This document shows, piece by piece, positions 61,517-64,000 of a stretch of DNA of 64,000 nt. The stretch covers positions 62,001 through 126,000 of the forward strand of contig NZ_JAHESC010000006.1 in NCBI RefSeq assembly GCF_018598185.1, given 5' to 3'. Under the pieces are notes generated by a model. It saw nothing but the letters and a program-made list of their open reading frames with translations. It ran no database searches and was not told the origin of the DNA. A program made the position numbers and the translations under genes. Within the stretch, counting starts at the first letter, position 1. Each line of letters opens with the position of its first letter. This DNA comes from Dawidia soli. Its GTDB lineage: Bacteria > Bacteroidota > Bacteroidia > Cytophagales > Cyclobacteriaceae.

Positions 61517-62542
61517 ATGAAAATTAAACGGTTCGCCATTGCGGTACATGCCTTAGTCTGGATATTGTTGCTGGTCATTCCTTATGTTTCAACAGATCAG
61601 ATCTTCGGCTCGTTGTATCCGGAATCTGATACTAAGTATCTTTTGCTCTGCGTGGCGTTAAGTGCCGTGCTGTTGATCATATTCTACTTCAATTACTTTC
61701 TGCTCATTCCGCGGTTTTTGCTGGCAAAGAAATATTGGCTCTATTGTTTGTTCCTGTTGATGGCGATCGTGACGGCATTCCTGATCCTGAGCGCGATATT
61801 CTCTCTCTCGGATTTTAATTCCGAGACGTTGGCTCAAAAACATCCGGCGAGCGAGAAGATTATTCCCGTTATCATCATCAACGCCATCTCGTTATGGCTC
61901 CTGGCAATCGTGTCCTCTATTTTGTGGACGGTATACAACCGGTTAAAACAAACGGAAAGTGAGAAGCTTTCGGCGCAAATTGCGTCACTCAAATCACAGA
62001 TCAACCCCCATTTCCTTTTCAATACGCTGAATAATATTTACGCCACGGCGATTGACGATTCGCCCAAGGCGGCAGACATGGTCGACAAGCTCTCGGAAAT
62101 GATGCGCTATACTATGAAAGATATCCAACAAGACTTTGTTCTGCTGGAAGATGAGATAAACTACATCACCAATTTTATTGAGTTGCAGAAGATTCGTTTG
62201 GATAGAAGTGTAAAGCTGGAGTATCATAGCCCGGGCGATATCCCGCCATTGAAGATTGCGCCCATGCTGCTGATCCCGTTCATCGAGAATGCTTTTAAGC
62301 ACGGTGTAAATTCAGAGCAAAAAAGCCGTATCAAGGTTGAAATAACGATAAATAACAACGAAGTTCAGTTGAAGGTGTTGAATAATAAAGTTAATGTGCA
62401 GCGTGATATTTCAGCGCGAAGCGGGTTGGGAATCGAAAATACAAAACATCGGCTGAATTTGATCTATCCTTCGAAGAATATGCTGGTTATCAATGATACG
62501 GAAAAGGAATTTTTTGTTTCCTTATACATTAATTTGCAATGA
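61517..62542 (+). CDS. LytS-type sensor histidine kinase
   Basis: A 341-residue membrane kinase with four N-terminal helices (about residues 5-150) and no separate sensor domain. The His_kinase (PF06580) motif QINPHFLFNTLNNIYA places the phospho-acceptor at H165. The ATPase shows IPFIENAFKHG and SGLGIENTKHRLNLIY. An open frame continues upstream, but MKIKRFAIAV at 61517 gives the usual N terminus and follows a -7 box. It overlaps the response regulator gene by 4 bp (ATGA), a sign of translational coupling. Confidence 0.92.
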   Translation: MKIKRFAIAVHALVWILLLVIPYVSTDQIFGSLYPESDTKYLLLCVALSAVLLIIFYFNYFLLIPRFLLAKKYWLYCLFLLMAIVTAFLILSAIFSLSDFNSETLAQKHPASEKIIPVIIINAISLWLLAIVSSILWTVYNRLKQTESEKLSAQIASLKSQINPHFLFNTLNNIYATAIDDSPKAADMVDKLSEMMRYTMKDIQQDFVLLEDEINYITNFIELQKIRLDRSVKLEYHSPGDIPPLKIAPMLLIPFIENAFKHGVNSEQKSRIKVEITINNNEVQLKVLNNKVNVQRDISARSGLGIENTKHRLNLIYPSKNMLVINDTEKEFFVSLYINLQ

Positions 62543-63228
62543 TACATGCTATTGCCATAGACGATGAACCGTTAGCGCTAACCGTGATCCAGTCGCTGTG
62601 CGATAAAAGTAACGTTATTAATCTGCAGAAAACGTTCACACAACCGAACGAAGCATTAAGGCATTTGCGGAAGTTTCCTGTCGACCTGATCTTCTGTGAT
62701 ATACAAATGCCCTCTATGACCGGCATCAGCCTGGTCAGGTCGTTGGAACAGAACACGATGGTGATCTTTACGACTGCTTTCAGCGAATACGCGGTGACCA
62801 GTTACGAATTGAATGCCATCGATTACCTGCTGAAACCCATCAATCAGAAGCGTTTTACACAAGCGATCAAAAAGGCGCAGGAATACTTCGATTACATTAA
62901 CAGCAAAAATCAGAGTTCCGAAAAGAATATCTTCGTTCGAGCCGATTTCAGCCTGGTGAAAGTTCCGTTGGAAGATATCCTGTTCATTGAAGGCCTGGCG
63001 GATTATCTCAAGATCTACATCAAAGATCGGAAGACCATCGTGGCCCGAATGCCCATGAAAGATATGATGGAAAAACTCGGTGCTGATTTTATTCGCGTGC
63101 ATCGGAGTTTCATTCTGCCTTTTAGCCGCATAGAGGCCGTTAGAGGAACTACCATTTTTATCGGCGACAAGGAGTTTCCGATAGGAAGGACTTATGCCGA
63201 TGATTTTTTCAAGCGCTACGCGCAGTAG
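62539..63228 (+). CDS. LytTR-family response regulator
   Basis: A 229-residue regulator. The receiver domain has D8, D9, phospho-acceptor D54 (LIFCDIQMPSMTG) and the lysine in YLLKPIN; the C-terminal LytTR DNA-binding domain includes FVRADFSLVKVPLEDILFIEG, YLKIYIKDRKTIVAR and FIRVHRSFILPFSRIEAV. It works with the kinase encoded just upstream. A TonB-dependent receptor follows 112 bp downstream on the same strand and might be a target. Confidence 0.94.
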   Translation: MIHAIAIDDEPLALTVIQSLCDKSNVINLQKTFTQPNEALRHLRKFPVDLIFCDIQMPSMTGISLVRSLEQNTMVIFTTAFSEYAVTSYELNAIDYLLKPINQKRFTQAIKKAQEYFDYINSKNQSSEKNIFVRADFSLVKVPLEDILFIEGLADYLKIYIKDRKTIVARMPMKDMMEKLGADFIRVHRSFILPFSRIEAVRGTTIFIGDKEFPIGRTYADDFFKRYAQ

Positions 63229-63340
63229 TAAGAACCCTCATTCTTCGCGCAACTCTTTCTCTTCTTCTCAAAAAGTTTTACAACGTGGTTTTTGCGCCCA
63301 CTTTTGGGTCATGATCGGAACTAACCAATTATTGGATTTC

Positions 63341-64000
63341 ATGAGTGGACACAAAAGAGTAGCAGTAATAGTGATAATAGAGCTCTTCATTCTATTATTT
63401 GGAGCAACGATGTTGCGGGCACAATCAAAATACACGATCAGCGGAACGGTCAAACAAAGATCTTCGGGCGAAACACTCATTGGGGCGAGCGTGACAGTGA
63501 TTGAAAAACCCACGGTGGGGGTGATCACCAATTCGTATGGCTTTTATTCACTGTCGCTTCCGAAGGGAAATTACACCCTGCTCGTTTCTTATGTCGGATA
63601 CAAGCAGGAGCTGATCCCTGTTGAATTGACGTCAAACGTTATGATCGGTGTCGATCTGTCGGACGAGGTAGTGCTGGAAGAAGTAGTAGTGAGCTCCAAG
63701 CGAAACGACGAGAACCTGACGACGGCGACCATGGGTACGGAGGTGCTGGATATTCAAACCGCCGCCAAAATTCCGGTGGTATTTGGTGAAAAGGACCTGG
63801 TGAAAACCATCCAGCTGTTGCCCGGGGTAAAATCCAGCGGCGAAGGGAGCAACGGCTTTTCCGTTCGAGGTGGTGCCACCGACCAGAACCTTATTTTGTT
63901 GGACGAAGCGCCGGTGTACAATGCATCACACTTGTTGGGGATCTTCAGTACATTCAACAGTGATGCCATTAAGGATGCCACTATTATCAAAGGCAACAGC
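63341..64000 (+). CDS. TonB-dependent receptor with carboxypeptidase-like domain, 5' part only
   Basis: The first 220 codons of an outer-membrane receptor cut by the window edge. Signal peptide about 1-28 (VIIELFILLFGATMLRAQ); carboxypeptidase-like regulatory domain (YTISGTVKQRSSGETLIGASV, GFYSLSLPKGNYTLLVSYVGY); then a plug with VVVSSKRNDENL, GEKDLVKTIQLLPGVKSSGEG, FSVRGGATDQNLILLDEAPVYN. This is the pattern of single receptors without SusD. An in-frame ATG at 63311 is possible, but 63341 gives a better signal peptide. Confidence 0.88.
   Translation, partial: MSGHKRVAVIVIIELFILLFGATMLRAQSKYTISGTVKQRSSGETLIGASVTVIEKPTVGVITNSYGFYSLSLPKGNYTLLVSYVGYKQELIPVELTSNVMIGVDLSDEVVLEEVVVSSKRNDENLTTATMGTEVLDIQTAAKIPVVFGEKDLVKTIQLLPGVKSSGEGSNGFSVRGGATDQNLILLDEAPVYNASHLLGIFSTFNSDAIKDATIIKGNS

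Overview
The window is a 64 kb piece of a Bacteroidota chromosome. The evidence is a SusC/SusD pair with an ECF sigma factor and FecR-type anti-sigma factor, several proteins with type IX secretion (T9SS) C-terminal sorting domains, TAnnTTTG-type -7 promoter boxes, and weak Shine-Dalgarno sites. The fairly GC-rich coding sequence and the gene mix (chitinases, CBM-bearing enzymes, a nitrate assimilation locus) suggest a soil or freshwater member of the Cytophagales or Chitinophagales. The genus is not determined. No rRNA, tRNA, CRISPR array, transposase or prophage was recognised.

Layout. 1-4.6 kb: a truncated methyltransferase, a TonB-dependent receptor, a small SpoT-like alarmone hydrolase and an alpha/beta hydrolase. 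4.6-11.1 kb: a minus-strand chemosensory operon (STAS protein, CheA, CheW, MCP, CheR, CheB) with no stand-alone CheY. 11.4-13.6 kb: a sorbosone-dehydrogenase-like lipoprotein and a DUF1206 membrane protein. 13.6-19.7 kb: two tandem copies of a two-gene cassette, each a small T9SS protein followed by a long repeat protein ending in a peptidase S74 intramolecular chaperone. 20.5-24 kb: small genes (AraC regulator, NAD-binding protein, thioredoxin, Crp-like regulator, DinB, SMR exporter). 24.2-32.7 kb: a secreted glycan-degradation block with two modular GH18 chitinases and a GH16-CBM6 glucanase; the chitinase pair and the glucanase share a conserved 41-bp upstream element.

33.7-49.0 kb is a nitrate assimilation island. 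MobA (Mo cofactor), a nitrate-reductase-associated protein and CobA (siroheme precursor) lie beside NirB and NirD, a NarX-like sensor kinase, a NarL-like regulator, the NarK transporter, an alginate-export-type porin, a single-chain nitrate reductase (Mo catalytic unit fused to an FAD/NAD(P)H unit and a BFD 2Fe-2S domain) and a nitrite-reductase-like rubredoxin protein. Clusters of the hexamer TACGTA lie at the 5' ends of exactly three units: nirB/cobA, the sensor kinase and narK. They are probably operators for the encoded regulator.

49.0-59.4 kb: a GNAT acetyltransferase, an esterase, a possible sulfatase gene remnant, then a minus-strand polysaccharide utilisation locus (ECF sigma, FecR, SusC with STN domain, SusD, sulfatase). 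The fecR-susC gap holds what looks like a plus-strand antisense small RNA (about 97 nt, two or three hairpins, ideal terminator) covering the susC leader. 59.5-64 kb: a membrane-anchored SUKH-like protein, a small hypothetical, a DinB protein, a LytS/LytTR two-component pair and the 5' part of another TonB-dependent receptor cut by the window edge.

The best candidates for new biology are the antisense RNA at susC, the TACGTA operator clusters, the 41-bp twin box shared by chitinase and glucanase promoters, the unrecognised domain in the 1546-residue chitinase, and the rubredoxin/nitrite-reductase-like protein closing the nitrate operon. Dispersed double-stem repeats and an 11-bp minisatellite also deserve a look.
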